The notes beneath the pieces are model-generated. The model was not told the DNA's origin, did not search any database, and saw only the letters and a program-made list of their open reading frames with translations. A program made the translations under genes and the position numbers. This document shows positions 22,967 through 34,129 of a stretch of 64,000 bases of DNA, in pieces. This DNA is from Mimachlamys varia (taxonomy: Eukaryota; Mollusca; Bivalvia; Pectinida; Pectinidae), in the NCBI GenBank assembly GCA_947623455.1, contig OX392528.1, forward strand, positions 50,548,322 to 50,612,321, given 5' to 3'. Positions within the stretch are counted from its first letter, which is position 1. Each line of letters starts with the position of its first letter.

Positions 22967-24122
22967 AACCGTGATACATACCTGTATTTGAGTGCCGTGA
23001 TACATACCTGTATTTGAGTGCCGTGATACATACCTCTATTTGAGTGCCGTGATACAAACCTCTGTTTGAGTACCGTGATACATACCTGTATTTGAGTGCC
23101 GTGACACACACCTGTATCTGAATGCCGTGATACATACCTATATTTGAGAACCGTGACACATACCTTTATCTGTATGCCGTGATACATACCTATATTTGAG
23201 TACCGTGATACATGCCCCTAATTGAGCGCCGTGACACATACCTGTATTTGAGTGCCGTGATACATGCCTCTATTTGAATACCGCGATACATACCTCTGTT
23301 TGAGCGCCGTGATACATACCTGTATTTGAGTGCCGTGATACAAACCTGTATTTGAGTGCCGTGATACATACCTCTATTTGAGTGCCGTGACACATACCTC
23401 TATTTCAGTGCCGTGATACATACCTCTATTCGAGTACCATGATACATACCTCTGTTTGAGTGTCGTGATACATACCTCTATTCGAGTACCATGGTACATA
23501 CCTCTATTTGAGCGCCGTGATACATACCTCTATTCGAGTACCATGATACATACCTCTATTCGAGTACCATGATACATACCTCTATTCGAGTGCCGTGATA
23601 CATACTTCTATTTGAGTGCCGTGATACATACCTCTATTTGTGTGCCGTTATACATACCTCTATTTGAGTGCCGTGATACATACCTCTATTTGAGCGCCGT
23701 GATACATACCTCTACTTGAGCGCCGTGATACATACCTCTATTTGAGCGCCGTGATACATACCTCTATTTGAACGCCGTGATACATACCTCTATTTGATCG
23801 CCGTGATACATACCTCTATTTGAGCGCCGTGATACATACCTCTATTTGAGCGCCGTGATACATACCTCTATTTGAACGCCGTGATACATACCTCTATTTG
23901 AGCGCCGTGATACATACCTCTATTTGAACGCCGTGATACATACCTCTATTTGAACGCCGTGATACATACCTCTTTTTGAACGCCGTGATACATACCTCTA
24001 TTTGAGCGCCGTGATACATACCTCTATTTGAGCGCCGTGATACATACCTCTATTTGAACGCCGTGATACATACCTCTATTTGAGCGCCGTGATACATACC
24101 TCTATTTGAACGCCGTGACACA
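22967..24122. repeat. 26-bp minisatellite, about 44 units
   Basis: Tandem units of GTGATACATACCTCTATTTG plus six variable bases; the spacing between successive GTGATACATA words is 26. Units at the left end are diverse (CCTGTATTTG, CCTCTGTTTG, several point changes). Those from about 23640 to the right end are almost identical, differing mainly at a GAGCG/GAACG site. This pattern suggests recent amplification at the right-hand end. Frames stay open through it on the minus strand, but these are artefacts of the repeat. Confidence 0.95.
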
Positions 24123-24587
24123 TTACCGTAACAAGTTCATATCCTTACATTTATATATGTTCATGGTTGTGTTATTTCATTATTTTTTCATTTTTGTAGA
24201 CCTACACTCATGCATTTCTTGTTTTCATTGATGTACATTTTTTGTCATAACCCTTGTTACATTATAATTACTTGCTCTTCCTTGTATATATAGCTTATAC
24301 TCAAATTTATGTAGTTACTTTTGTCTTATACTGGTTCCCATTGTCATACTCCTACCGACCACCCGCAAACACTGAATTGTCATAACGTTTTTTTCTTTCA
24401 TGTTGTGTTCTTATGTCGCACATATATTTAGTGCTATCTTCCTATTGTCTTGCTTTCTTATCCTTCTTCTACCCATCCCTCGCTCTTACTTCTTAGTTAT
24501 CCTGGTTGTCCGATATGAACACGTAACAACACTAGAACTATCCGCTAGCTGTCTCCATGTTCCTACTTTGCACTCTTTCAAACCCCC
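24123..24587. other. T/C-rich leader before LINE ORF2
   Basis: Pyrimidine-rich DNA with no coding evidence. It may be the untranslated region upstream of ORF2. Confidence 0.4.
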
Positions 24588-27500
24588 ATGACAGGGTGTT
24601 CAGTATCCACATGGAGATGTGCTATCGGACTACATTACTCTAAACAAACTCGCACAAACATAACATACAGATACCACAACAACACATATTCCTATTACGA
24701 TACCTTTAAACTACATTTCATACATTCGCCTATAGCATTTGTTTTTCTTGCTTTCCTACAGACATACAGCAACCCCAACAACATCGCCCTAGTACTCATC
24801 TTTATCTTACTCTTATCAGGGGACATACATACTAATCCAGGACCAGTAGCCAGTTTCTCCTCACTTAACGACTCAGACTCAGACAGAATATCTTCTTCTA
24901 TTTCTGACGACAACTCATTAAAAATTATGCACTTGAATATTCGTAGCGTCCGAAACAAACTTGAATTTCTTGAAAGTTTTACCGATGACATAGACATATT
25001 GTGCTTGACAGAAACTCATCTTGACCCTTCTATCCCTGATTCTGACCTCTCTGTTACTAATTTCTCAACAATATACAGAAAAGACAGGAACTCTTTTGGT
25101 GGAGGTGTAATGATTTTTTCTTCTAAGGACATATTGACTAAGCGGAGACTTGACTTAGAATCACCCAATGACGAAATAATGTGGATTGAATTTTTTTATG
25201 ATAATAAGAAGTATCTTTTGTGTTTATTATACAAACCCCCATGGCAAAAAAATAACTCTGGAATCTGGACTCGACTGAAACATTCTTTTGACGAAGCTTT
25301 TGACTATACACCTCATGTTATACTTACAGGGGATACAAATATTGATCTACTAACAGCAAATAATAACGATCTTAGCAACCTCACTCAACAATACAATTTG
25401 ACTAACCTAGTAACCAGTCCAACTAGAGTAACACACACTACACAATCTCTAATCGACCCATTCTATATCAGTGATACTGTATCCTCCGAATCATCCATGG
25501 TTATACCGGTTTTAGAAACTATTAGCGATCACAGAGCTATCATTGTGTCATTGTCATCCTGTCTACCTAAACTTAAGTCTTTTAAGAGGAAAATATGGTT
25601 ATACAACAAAACAGATATTTTAAACCTTAAAACAGAAGTAGGACAAGTTAATTGGGCTGATCTATTTTCTCACGCAGATAATGTAAGCGATAAATGTAAA
25701 TTGTTCACAGATAAACTTATTTCTGTTCTAGAAAAACATATTCCTACAAAAATTGTTACAGTAAATAAAAACGACAAACCATGGATGAACGGAGTTATAA
25801 GAAAAGAAATCAAACGTAGAAACAGACTCAGAAAACACTTCATCAGAACTAAAACCCAATTATCTGAAACTAACTTCAAACGTGCACGAAACAAAGTAAA
25901 CAACATGCTTAAACATGCAAGATCACTATTTTACACAAATGTAGATGGATTCATCAACGTTAACTCAGCTAACCCCAAAGTATACTGGAAACTTATGCGA
26001 ATGCTTTTAAAAGGTAACACTTCTACTGATATACCTCCATTATTAAACCCTACCAATAACCAATTAACCTCAGACGACTACGTAAAGTCGAACATTTTAA
26101 ATAACTTCTTCAAATCTGTTTCTGACCTTGACGACCATAACGACTCTGTTCCCTATTTCGACAAACAAACTGACTCGTACCTTTCCGAAATTGTAATAAC
26201 TACACAAGACGTTTTAGACATAATTAATATACTAGACATTAACAAAGCTGCTGGTCCTGACGGCATAAGTCATACAATGTTAAAAATGTTATCCAACGAA
26301 CTATCTGCACCTCTCACACTTCTGTTTAACGAATCCCTTAACACTTCTGTATTTCCTGATTCATGGAAACTCGCCCATGTAACACCTATTTTCAAAAAAG
26401 GGGAACCTGAACTGGCAAATAATTACAGACCCATTTCTCTACTAAGCTGCATAGGAAAACTTTTCGAACGAATAATTTACAAGCACATTTACAATTACTT
26501 CTTCGACAACAAACTTCTATATAATTTACAGTCTGGCTTCTTACCTAATCACTCTACAACTCACCAACTTATAGAACTCTATCACAGCATACTTACAGCA
26601 ATGGAGAATCGTGAATACACCGCTCTTGTCTTTTGTGACTTTTCTAAAGCTTTCGACCGTGTCTGGCATAAAGGGTTAATGATTAAATTAGAAAAATACG
26701 GGATAAAGGGTAAATTGTTTGATTGGATAAAAAATTACTTAAGCAATAGACGCCAGTCAGTCCTACTAAAAAATACTATATCCTCTGAAGTATCTATTAA
26801 AGCAGGAGTTCCTCAAGGTTCAGTTTTAGGGCCACTTCTTTTTCTTGTTTACATTAACGATATTTCAAACACACTACTGTCGATTACTAGACTTTTTGCT
26901 GACGACACCGCATTAGCACATTCCTCTCAAAACTTACACGACATAAAACAAGTAATAAATCATGACATGGAACAACTAAACCTCTGGTCACAGAAATGGC
27001 TAATGAACTTTAACCCTAACAAGACAGAAATACTCTTAATCTCTAACACTCATGTTCCTACAAACCCCCAATTTATTTTCAACAACACAACTATCCCTAT
27101 TGTTAGAAATCACAAACACTTAGGGGTCACTATCAGCAACAACGGCAGATGGAACACTCATATTGAACAAATACTTACCAACATTACCAAGTACATTGCA
27201 ACTTTAAGGAAACTAAAATATATCCTAAATAGAAAAAATCTAGAAAAAATATACCTTGTCTTTATTAGGCCACTTTTTGAATACGCCTGCGAAGTATGGG
27301 ACAATTGTAATATTACACTTTCGAATAAATTAGAAAACATGCAGTACGAAGCAGGTCGTATAATAACCGGTTTACCTATCTTTACGAAAAAAGAATTTAT
27401 ATACAGAGAGCTTGGTTGGAAATCATTGACAGATAGGCGTAAGAATAGAAAATTATCAATGTTTTATAATATTTATCATAACAATGCTCCTTCATATCTT

Positions 27501-28061
27501 AAATCTCTTCTACCACCTTTTGTATCAAACTTCTCTAACTACAATCTTAGAAACAGGCATAGCTTCCAAAACCCACACTACAGACTCCAAATCACAAAAT
27601 CATCCTTCATACCAAACACTGTAGACTCCTGGAACAACCTACCAACAGAAACAAAGACATCCGATTCCATCAAACAATTCAAAACTCTTCTTCGACCTCA
27701 AAACACTATACCTTCTCATATTAAATGCTTTCTCGAATATGGCCATAGAAAAATCAATATCTTACACTGTCAACTACGGAATCGAAGCAGCCCCTTACAT
27801 TTCGACCTTTACAAAGCTCATCTTCGAGACAACTCTTCTTGCGACTGCGGACATAATTCTGAAGATTCTTCCCATTTCTTGCTGTACTGTACAAACTTTG
27901 ATCAGTCCCGTAACATAATGCTCCAATCTCTTTACTGGTACAATGAAATCACTGTGGAGCACCTTCTATTCGGAGATCCAAATCTAGATACTAATTTAAA
28001 TATTCAAATTTGTAGATCTGTTCAATTATTTATTTCAAACTCTAAACGGTTTTTCATATAA
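24588..28061 (+). CDS. LINE ORF2: endonuclease and reverse transcriptase (Jockey/CR1-like), intact
   Basis: 1,157 residues, no stops. The N-terminus has a hydrophobic stretch (about 47-77) running straight into a 2A-like GDIHTNPGP (78-86). An APE-type endonuclease follows: MHLNIRS (114-120), LTETHLD, TGDTNID (247-253) and SDHR (313-316). The reverse transcriptase has AAGPDGI (554-560), FCDFSKAFD (682-690), GVPQGSVLGP (740-749) and the catalytic FADD (770-773). The tail carries a Cys/His cluster: C1085, C1087, H1096 and C1101. The enzyme nicks target DNA and copies the element RNA into it. All catalytic motifs are present, so a recently active element is likely. The methionine used is the first in frame; the true start could be a little downstream. 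Confidence 0.95.
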   Translation: MTGCSVSTWRCAIGLHYSKQTRTNITYRYHNNTYSYYDTFKLHFIHSPIAFVFLAFLQTYSNPNNIALVLIFILLLSGDIHTNPGPVASFSSLNDSDSDRISSSISDDNSLKIMHLNIRSVRNKLEFLESFTDDIDILCLTETHLDPSIPDSDLSVTNFSTIYRKDRNSFGGGVMIFSSKDILTKRRLDLESPNDEIMWIEFFYDNKKYLLCLLYKPPWQKNNSGIWTRLKHSFDEAFDYTPHVILTGDTNIDLLTANNNDLSNLTQQYNLTNLVTSPTRVTHTTQSLIDPFYISDTVSSESSMVIPVLETISDHRAIIVSLSSCLPKLKSFKRKIWLYNKTDILNLKTEVGQVNWADLFSHADNVSDKCKLFTDKLISVLEKHIPTKIVTVNKNDKPWMNGVIRKEIKRRNRLRKHFIRTKTQLSETNFKRARNKVNNMLKHARSLFYTNVDGFINVNSANPKVYWKLMRMLLKGNTSTDIPPLLNPTNNQLTSDDYVKSNILNNFFKSVSDLDDHNDSVPYFDKQTDSYLSEIVITTQDVLDIINILDINKAAGPDGISHTMLKMLSNELSAPLTLLFNESLNTSVFPDSWKLAHVTPIFKKGEPELANNYRPISLLSCIGKLFERIIYKHIYNYFFDNKLLYNLQSGFLPNHSTTHQLIELYHSILTAMENREYTALVFCDFSKAFDRVWHKGLMIKLEKYGIKGKLFDWIKNYLSNRRQSVLLKNTISSEVSIKAGVPQGSVLGPLLFLVYINDISNTLLSITRLFADDTALAHSSQNLHDIKQVINHDMEQLNLWSQKWLMNFNPNKTEILLISNTHVPTNPQFIFNNTTIPIVRNHKHLGVTISNNGRWNTHIEQILTNITKYIATLRKLKYILNRKNLEKIYLVFIRPLFEYACEVWDNCNITLSNKLENMQYEAGRIITGLPIFTKKEFIYRELGWKSLTDRRKNRKLSMFYNIYHNNAPSYLKSLLPPFVSNFSNYNLRNRHSFQNPHYRLQITKSSFIPNTVDSWNNLPTETKTSDSIKQFKTLLRPQNTIPSHIKCFLEYGHRKINILHCQLRNRSSPLHFDLYKAHLRDNSSCDCGHNSEDSSHFLLYCTNFDQSRNIMLQSLYWYNEITVEHLLFGDPNLDTNLNIQICRSVQLFISNSKRFFI
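24819..24845 (+). promoter_or_regulatory. 2A-like ribosome-skipping sequence in ORF2
   Basis: Encodes GDIHTNPGP. The classical 2A core is D-x-E-x-N-P-G-P; here His replaces Glu. It follows a run of hydrophobic residues ending LIFILLLS. 2A-like sequences at the ORF2 N-terminus are known from some APE-type LINEs of invertebrates. The Glu-to-His change may weaken skipping, and the hydrophobic leader could then act as a signal sequence. Confidence 0.7.
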
Positions 28062-28720
28062 TTTACAATCCTTCATATCGAACGACCAGGCTACTCTTTT
28101 GTTCTCTCCCAGTTTACCCCCCCCCCTCCCCGCTTTCATCCTCCCTTCCAACACCAACGTTTTCTCACTTTTATCACAAGTTTGCAGATTACGAATTAAA
28201 TGCATACTTAATCTAAAGTTAAATTTCATTCAGTTACTATATATAATAAAGAGCGTGTGTCTGGTTGACCTAATCGAGTCGGTTAAGTATGCAAGACAGG
28301 AATTCGGAGGGACATGGAGTGACCATGGAGAAAGACAAACGCGGCACGGGATGTGACTGAACATTAGAAAGTAGAAGGCTATGTGTGTTGTTAAGGTTTG
28401 TACTTACGCCGACTCGATTGGGAAAGCCACACACACGTTCTAATTAAATTTTTATACAAAACAGATCAAAATACACGTTGGTGTCCTTAGTCCCTTCTTT
28501 ACTTCTTTTGCTATTCCCCTCTTTGTAAATCTAGTTCTGTTTTGCTATAGAAATTATATATCAATATATTTAGGCTATATCGTGACATATCAACTCTGTA
28601 AATATGAATGTATTTGTCATGGAAAGGACGTCAGTAAGTTGAAATAACTTTTGTCCAATCCATTTGTATTATGTTACAATAAAATTGATTTAAACTAAAA
28701 ATTGTTTTGTCATAGAATCG
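28062..28720 (+). other. Probable LINE 3' UTR, then spacer
   Basis: Directly after ORF2 lies a pyrimidine-rich stretch with a C-run (about 28118-28131). AATAAA-like signals occur near 28245 (ATAATAAAGAG) and 28678 (ACAATAAAATTG). The element's 3' end is not obvious. No gene seen. Confidence 0.4.
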
Positions 28721-29109
28721 AAGTTTCCTTTATACGTAACTTTCGGCAAAACTTAAAGCGAAAATCAAGCCTAATAACTTATTATATTTATGAATTTAGT
28801 TAAGATTAGCTGATATCAGCAATATTCAAGATGAATTCTTAAGCGGTTACCGGTACAGCAGCATTTGAAAAATGGTATTTGTAAACACGCGTCCATTTTA
28901 AACTGTCTCCTAACCTTTGGATTGTTGTTAAAGTTGGCCCCACCTGAATTATTTTCAATTCTTTTGGTTATTTTTGTCAAGAGTTTCTTGTTAGTTACTG
29001 CTCAGGTTTACTTCGTTTTAGGCTTAATTTTGCATGGTTATCAACTGCACTTTTTTCATAATTTTCCAGAATCCCGAAAAATCTCCTGAAGTTACGTATA
29101 TTGGGCCTT
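28721..29109 (+). mobile_element. MITE family B, copy 2 (~389 bp)
   Basis: Closely related to the copy at 38670-39056 along its length: shared ATACGTAACTTTCGGCAAAA, GCTGATATCAGCAATATTCA and TTACGTATATTGGGCCTT. The left terminal repeat is mutated; the right end is intact and followed by TA. No coding capacity. Confidence 0.85.
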
Positions 29110-31175
29110 TAATACTTAGCATGCGATAAAATCGAAGACAATCACACATAAATACAACCAACATTATACGTTAGTGGTTTTAGTGCTTTATATGACGTTT
29201 AACTATCAAAGAACACAACCAGTGCATACAGCAGACATATTTATGTTGTTTACCAGCGAAAGCGCCTCTAGCGGCAATAACTGCAGAGGTAGTTCGGCAC
29301 TTATGGTATACGTAGTTCGGCATTAATGTATTTATCGGGTAATATCACTCGACAGCAGTATACATCCTATTGTTTAATTAGTAACTAATTATTCATTGTC
29401 ATGTGGTTACAACGGTCATATAAACACAGGTAATAGACCGCATGCTGTATGTAAATGATGCATAATCATTAAAAACATAATCTCGTTTGCGCCGATATTC
29501 GTATGTCTTCCTCGATGTCAGTGAGTTAAACAATTGCCTAACCAGTTTATAACGCCGAAACTCTTTTAAAACATGATGATAATGTATCAAGATTTTACTG
29601 TAAAAAACAACGAAACTGTTCACCCATATCAAACGGACATATAATCAAAGACTAATACATGTATAATTTTTAACTGACTGAGAAATCTCTACCCGGGGGC
29701 TTGCTTTATGAGTTTTAGAATCAGGTTTTGTCGGGCGCATATTTTCACAAATCTTATTACCAGAGAAACATCAGTGCGCGCTGAATACGATATATGAAGT
29801 TTAGCACTCCACAAAGCCTTGTGCTTTGGTGTAAAGCCGAGATCTCTATCTTTTTATTGTTTTTGAAGCGCTATTGAAAGAGCGATAACTCTTACAGGCA
29901 TAGTGGAAATTTACCGTGGCGGCGGGCCTCGATTAAAGCAATAGTTATATCAGCCATTGTCTTATGATGTTTCGTAAAAAGAAAAATTACATTTTTTCAT
30001 AAATAGGTTTAACAAAAACTAACATTTCGTGTGATAAGGAAATAGCAAACTTCTGAATGCATTAAAAAATATTGAAAGAAATTAATTTTGATGTGATGTC
30101 CAGGGCAAGTAAATATTTGTAAAGCCATAGTGATTATATTCAAAGATGAATGAATATTTTTTTTGAAAACACCTTTAAAAACTGACATATCTAAAGCGCT
30201 TAGACACACAAAAAGTAACAAGACTTGAGGATTTAATGCATTCAACACTTTGGTCCATTAGATCTAGTTAATTTAGCTTATTTGTGATTGTATTTAAAAT
30301 ATCCATGTAATAAAGTGTTATCAGACAGTGGGAAAATTGCACAGGAAACCGATATTACACAAAATGGCTTTGTTAAGATTTTTCATAATTTAAGAATTTT
30401 TCGGTAAAATGTCATAGTGCTAGCTATTAATCATAATAAGATCGGTATGATTTAATCAAATAATGAGCAAAAATTGACGAAACGAGATTAGTTAACGATT
30501 GATTTTTTTACAGTCAGTATTGTTACACTGATTCAATAAAACGAAATGATTAGTGTCATCTTTCACTTGTGTCACCCACGTAACACGTATTTAACACAAG
30601 AAATAATTAGTGCCATATTTCACTAGTTAGTGTTAAACCTGTAAAATTATTTCTAGTTTAACAGGAGAAATAATTGAATGTTCTGCATTAAAACCTGGAG
30701 AATTAGCACGTATGTTCTTTGGCCATAAAATGGTTTTGCATTTGAAATAACTTTTGTTTTGTTTGACTGAATCGAATCCTACAAGTTTTGGTGAAAGGCA
30801 ATTATTCATCATTCGCAATGAGTAATGAGGTTCTTGTATTTTTAGTTCAGCGACAATTTCTGTTTCTTCAATATAATGATCTATATGTTTTTTTTTCGTT
30901 TAACTTTTGCTATCATAACAGTTATCACTTAAGGAAAACAATGGATTTTCTTCAAAAGCGTGATATCATAACAATGTTGGATTACTGGACATTCACGATA
31001 ATAACGTCCAGAAAGTCAATGTTGCTATGAACTCATGAATGTTGGGAAATGTTTTTCATTCCTTAATAATTACACATGATGCCACTCGAATGAATGTCAT
31101 TTCAGTCAATGGATCCAGGCATAGAGAATGTAAAGTTTAATGAATCACAATAACAAAATATTGAATGATAAATTA
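29110..31175. other. No gene seen
   Basis: About 2 kb of AT-rich DNA downstream of secreted gene A. Short frames only. Confidence 0.4.
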
Positions 31176-31179
31176 ATAA

Positions 31180-31185
31180 TTTATT
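31180..31185 (-). terminator. Polyadenylation signal of secreted gene A
   Basis: AATAAA on the minus strand, 18 bases past the stop codon at 31203-31205. Confidence 0.6.
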
Positions 31186-31202
31186 AAATAAGCACATGTG
31201 AT

Positions 31203-34047
31203 TTAATAGCCTCCTGAACGTTTCTTGGATGAAAATGAAGGTCTGGATATTGCCTTTGGATACGCCATTCCTTGTCCCCAGGAGGATCCTGTGTTAAACA
31301 TGCGGCCCCTTCCGATCCCCTTGCTGTAACTTCTGCTCATACCAAGGGAGCCATACATTCCCTTTCCTCTCCATCCTCCCATACCGCCCTTGCTCCATCC
31401 GCCTTTGCTATATCCGCCCTTGCTCCATCCGCCTTTTTGGTAGCTCATGGATGGCCGAGAGAACCCTTTGCTCATTCTACTGCTTTGAAATTTAGGATAA
31501 CTCCTTTGTCTTCCAAAGCCAAGCATACCAGTGCTGACTCGTGGGGAAAGTCCGATGGATCCGAAGTTACCACGGCTTTTTTTCGACATTCCGAAACCTT
31601 TTGGATAGCTGGCACTTGAAGATATTTCTGACATGCCGAAGCCTTTTGGATAACTGGCACTTGATGAGATTCCACGAGATTTTCCTTTCCCAAACATGCT
31701 TGACATTCCGATTCCTCTTGATCCCAAGCCTAGATCTCCTCTAGGTTTTGATAAGCCAACACTTCTGTCTAACAAAAGCCCTTGGTCATTACCGAACGAT
31801 TGAACTCCTCTGAGTTCGGGTTCGAATCCACCGGACACGAAGTTAGCACCACTGCCACCAACAAACTGGTCCTGGACCCCTCCTCCAATGAACTGGTCCT
31901 GTCCGCCAACAATGAATTGGTCGTTCATTCCTCCGTCGAAGAACTGGTCTTGCATTCCTCCATCAAAAAACTGGTCCGAGTTTAGTCCTCCAAAGCGTTC
32001 TCCGAACCCTCGGTCACCCAGACCGCGGTCACGGAATTCGGGCTCCAGTCCGATACCTCTCGACGTTTGCTGACTAAAGAAATTGTCGCAGCCAAGTTCT
32101 CCCGCCATGCCTGGTTCACAAGGAAGTATGTGAAGACCTAGCACTACAGACAGCGAACAAGCCGCGACAACCAGAGGAAACAGGACCTGAGAAGGAAAAT
32201 AGGGAGAATTGTATACAGTGTCAGCACTAAAAATCACGTTAAGAATGGTTTAGCGAATCTGAGGAAGTTGTCGATTAAATTGTTGAATTTATTTCATATT
32301 ATTATTTAAATGACAAATCAGTAAAAATATATAATAAAGCATATTCAGAATTAAGTTTCGGGCAATCCCTAATTTTACGGACCTGACCAAAACAAGTCAC
32401 CTCGGCCTTCGGCCTAATGTATATTGTACATGTCAGGTCCGTAAAACCATGGATTGCCCTCAACCACAGTCTGTATGTGTATAAACTCAAACACGACAAA
32501 ACGTGATGAGTCATGCATATCCCGCTATGTTTGATGCAGTAATTGGTATTCTCATTTCTGATTGGTTGAATATATTCTCGGGGATAAAAATACTGTAAAA
32601 TGTTGCATTTTGTGCAAAACCATTTTATTGTCATCGATTATTAGCTTTAAATGTGTTATCTATTTTTAGAAATTAAAGGATTGGGATTGACCACTAGTTT
32701 GTGTGAGTATGACAGTATAAGGATGTCCAGTATACACCGAAATAAATGTCAGCACTTTTTTATTTGCATTAACCCTTTCCCGGATTTATGAGAATTGCAC
32801 TTATATTTTTCGGTACATGCATATACCGTATGACCCACACAATTATGGTAGTTCATTGAGTGTACATATTATAGTGCTAGTATAACGATTATGCATACTT
32901 TGAAAGAGAATATACATTCCAATATTTCACACATTCTTCTTGACAAGTCAAATTTAGCCAAATATGTTATGAATGTGAAATATAAATAACGCTTTAAACA
33001 ATGAAAATACTACTTTGTTTGACAGAGAAATATATAAATCTCTCTAAATAAGATGTCGGTAGTGTAAAAAGATAATTATAATTGATTGAAATATTTTATA
33101 TTAACCAATTGCATTGATCTGATGATCCTCCTCACAAAAACGTCTTTAAGTATGGGAACGAGTTTCTCGTATTTAGGATGCAGAAATCGCGAACAAAAAT
33201 CACCAAACAATTTTTCGGCATACTGTATCTATTACTAAATTTAAGAGGTTGAGCATATGTGTGTTACGTCATTTTTATGTAATGTCAGAAGTTGATTTTG
33301 AAATATTAATGTTTGAATGCAGGATCGATATGAAAAGGCGGTTAATTTTATACGGAATCATTTCACACTTTTTATGTTACTGATAGTATTCACTATCGTA
33401 TCTACACCTATCTAACTTGTTATTTTTCAACTCAAAATGTATTGCTTTCCTTTTAATATATTTTAAAGTTTTCTGATGTAGTAATTTCTAAATGTCATCA
33501 TAATGATATTTTATTTTAGGATATTATTTCTCTTTATAATCACATTATGATAGTAAAATAATTGTAATACATTGAGTATTAGACTTTATGATTAGCACAA
33601 TGTTATTACAAAACTTTGTTGTAGCATGTCACTTCGTTGCATTATGTTTATATCAGTATAGAAACATATAATTCATTTGAAACCATATATCATTACAAAA
33701 ACAAACTTGTGTTGGAATTTCTAATTTTGGATTCCCACCTTTTGGCCCTTAGCATCACTGAATCACTGAGGCCTAGAAGGACAAAACAGCTCTATGGATT
33801 TTTGTTCGGCATACTGTATCTTTTACTAAATTTATAATGTGCAGCATATGTGTGTGTTACGTCATCTTTGATGTAGTTTTCTCAAATCAATACAAGGAAT
33901 ATATTTCATTTCGGCTAATTTTTTTTAAATAGTTACAGAGAAAAGTGTTTCGTAACAAGTCATATTTCCAACGATAATACACAAAATTACTTATCACTAC
34001 CCTTTACTGTTTATGTAATAAATTATAAAGAAAAGCACACTTACCAT
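31203..34047 (-). CDS. Secreted gene A: Gly/Ser/Met/Lys-rich matrix-like protein with DQF-GG repeats
   Basis: Spliced model: ATG at 34047-34045, whose G abuts a perfect donor (GTAAGT), joined to 32186-31203. Total 328 residues. The start MVLFPLVVAACSLSVVLG is a textbook signal peptide. The mature N-terminal half is acidic, with two Cys (24, 34) and five DQF-x-x-GG type repeats at 71-112. The C-terminal half is basic: SYPKGFGMS repeats (179-202), WSKGG repeats (255-270), many Met and Arg, and a KKRSGGY end. Low-complexity, split-charge secreted proteins of this kind are typical of mollusc shell matrix. The nearest named family is not certain; methionine-rich nacre proteins and shematrins are comparisons only. 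The acceptor (CCTTCTCAG) and phase fit exactly. Confidence 0.85.
32360..32459. repeat. Palindromic MITE-like repeat in an intron
   Basis: GGGCAATCC and TTTACGGACCTGAC on the left pair with GTCAGGTCCGTAAA and GGATTGCCC on the right. The centre TCGGCCTTCGGCC is also self-complementary. A cruciform-capable element of about 100 bp. Confidence 0.75.
33210..33285 (+). repeat. Dispersed repeat A, partial copy
   Basis: CGGCATACTGTATCTATTAC, then AGCATATGTGTGTTACGTCA. The same core recurs at 33.8, 49.1, 58.35 and 58.6 kb. Confidence 0.75.
33720..33875 (+). repeat. Dispersed repeat A, longer copy
   Basis: Runs from GGATTCCCACCTTTTGGCCC through AAACAGCTCTATGG and CGGCATACTGTATC to GTGTGTTACGTCATCTTT. 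This copy links the two halves of the family that elsewhere occur separately. Confidence 0.75.
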
Positions 34048-34115
34048 GTTGGATGTTTGTGAGAGTTCTAATCCGACAGCTAACAGATCTCTGTCAAATG
34101 CAGGTGAGAGTCTCC

Positions 34116-34123
34116 CTTATATA
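34116..34123 (-). promoter_or_regulatory. TATA box of secreted gene A
   Basis: TATATAAG on the minus strand, 69-76 bases upstream of the start codon. Transcription is expected around 34085-34092, giving a first exon of about 40-45 bases that ends exactly with the ATG. A CCAAT-like GACCAATGCG lies just upstream. Confidence 0.75.
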
Positions 34124-34129
34124 GGAACG

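Larger units (their letters stand above)
32187..34044 (-). other. Intron 1 of secreted gene A
   Basis: 1,858 bp bounded by GTAAGT and a pyrimidine-ended CAG. It contains a palindrome (32360-32459) and two dispersed repeat A copies (33210-33285 and 33720-33875). Otherwise AT-rich. Confidence 0.8.

Noticed and set aside
22956..23393. Minus-strand frames full of HGTQIQVCIT-type repeats
   Set aside because: They are translations of the 26-bp minisatellite, open in several frames because the unit lacks stops.
31272..31985. Plus-strand frames opposite secreted gene A
   Set aside because: Mirror frames caused by the biased composition of the real exon.
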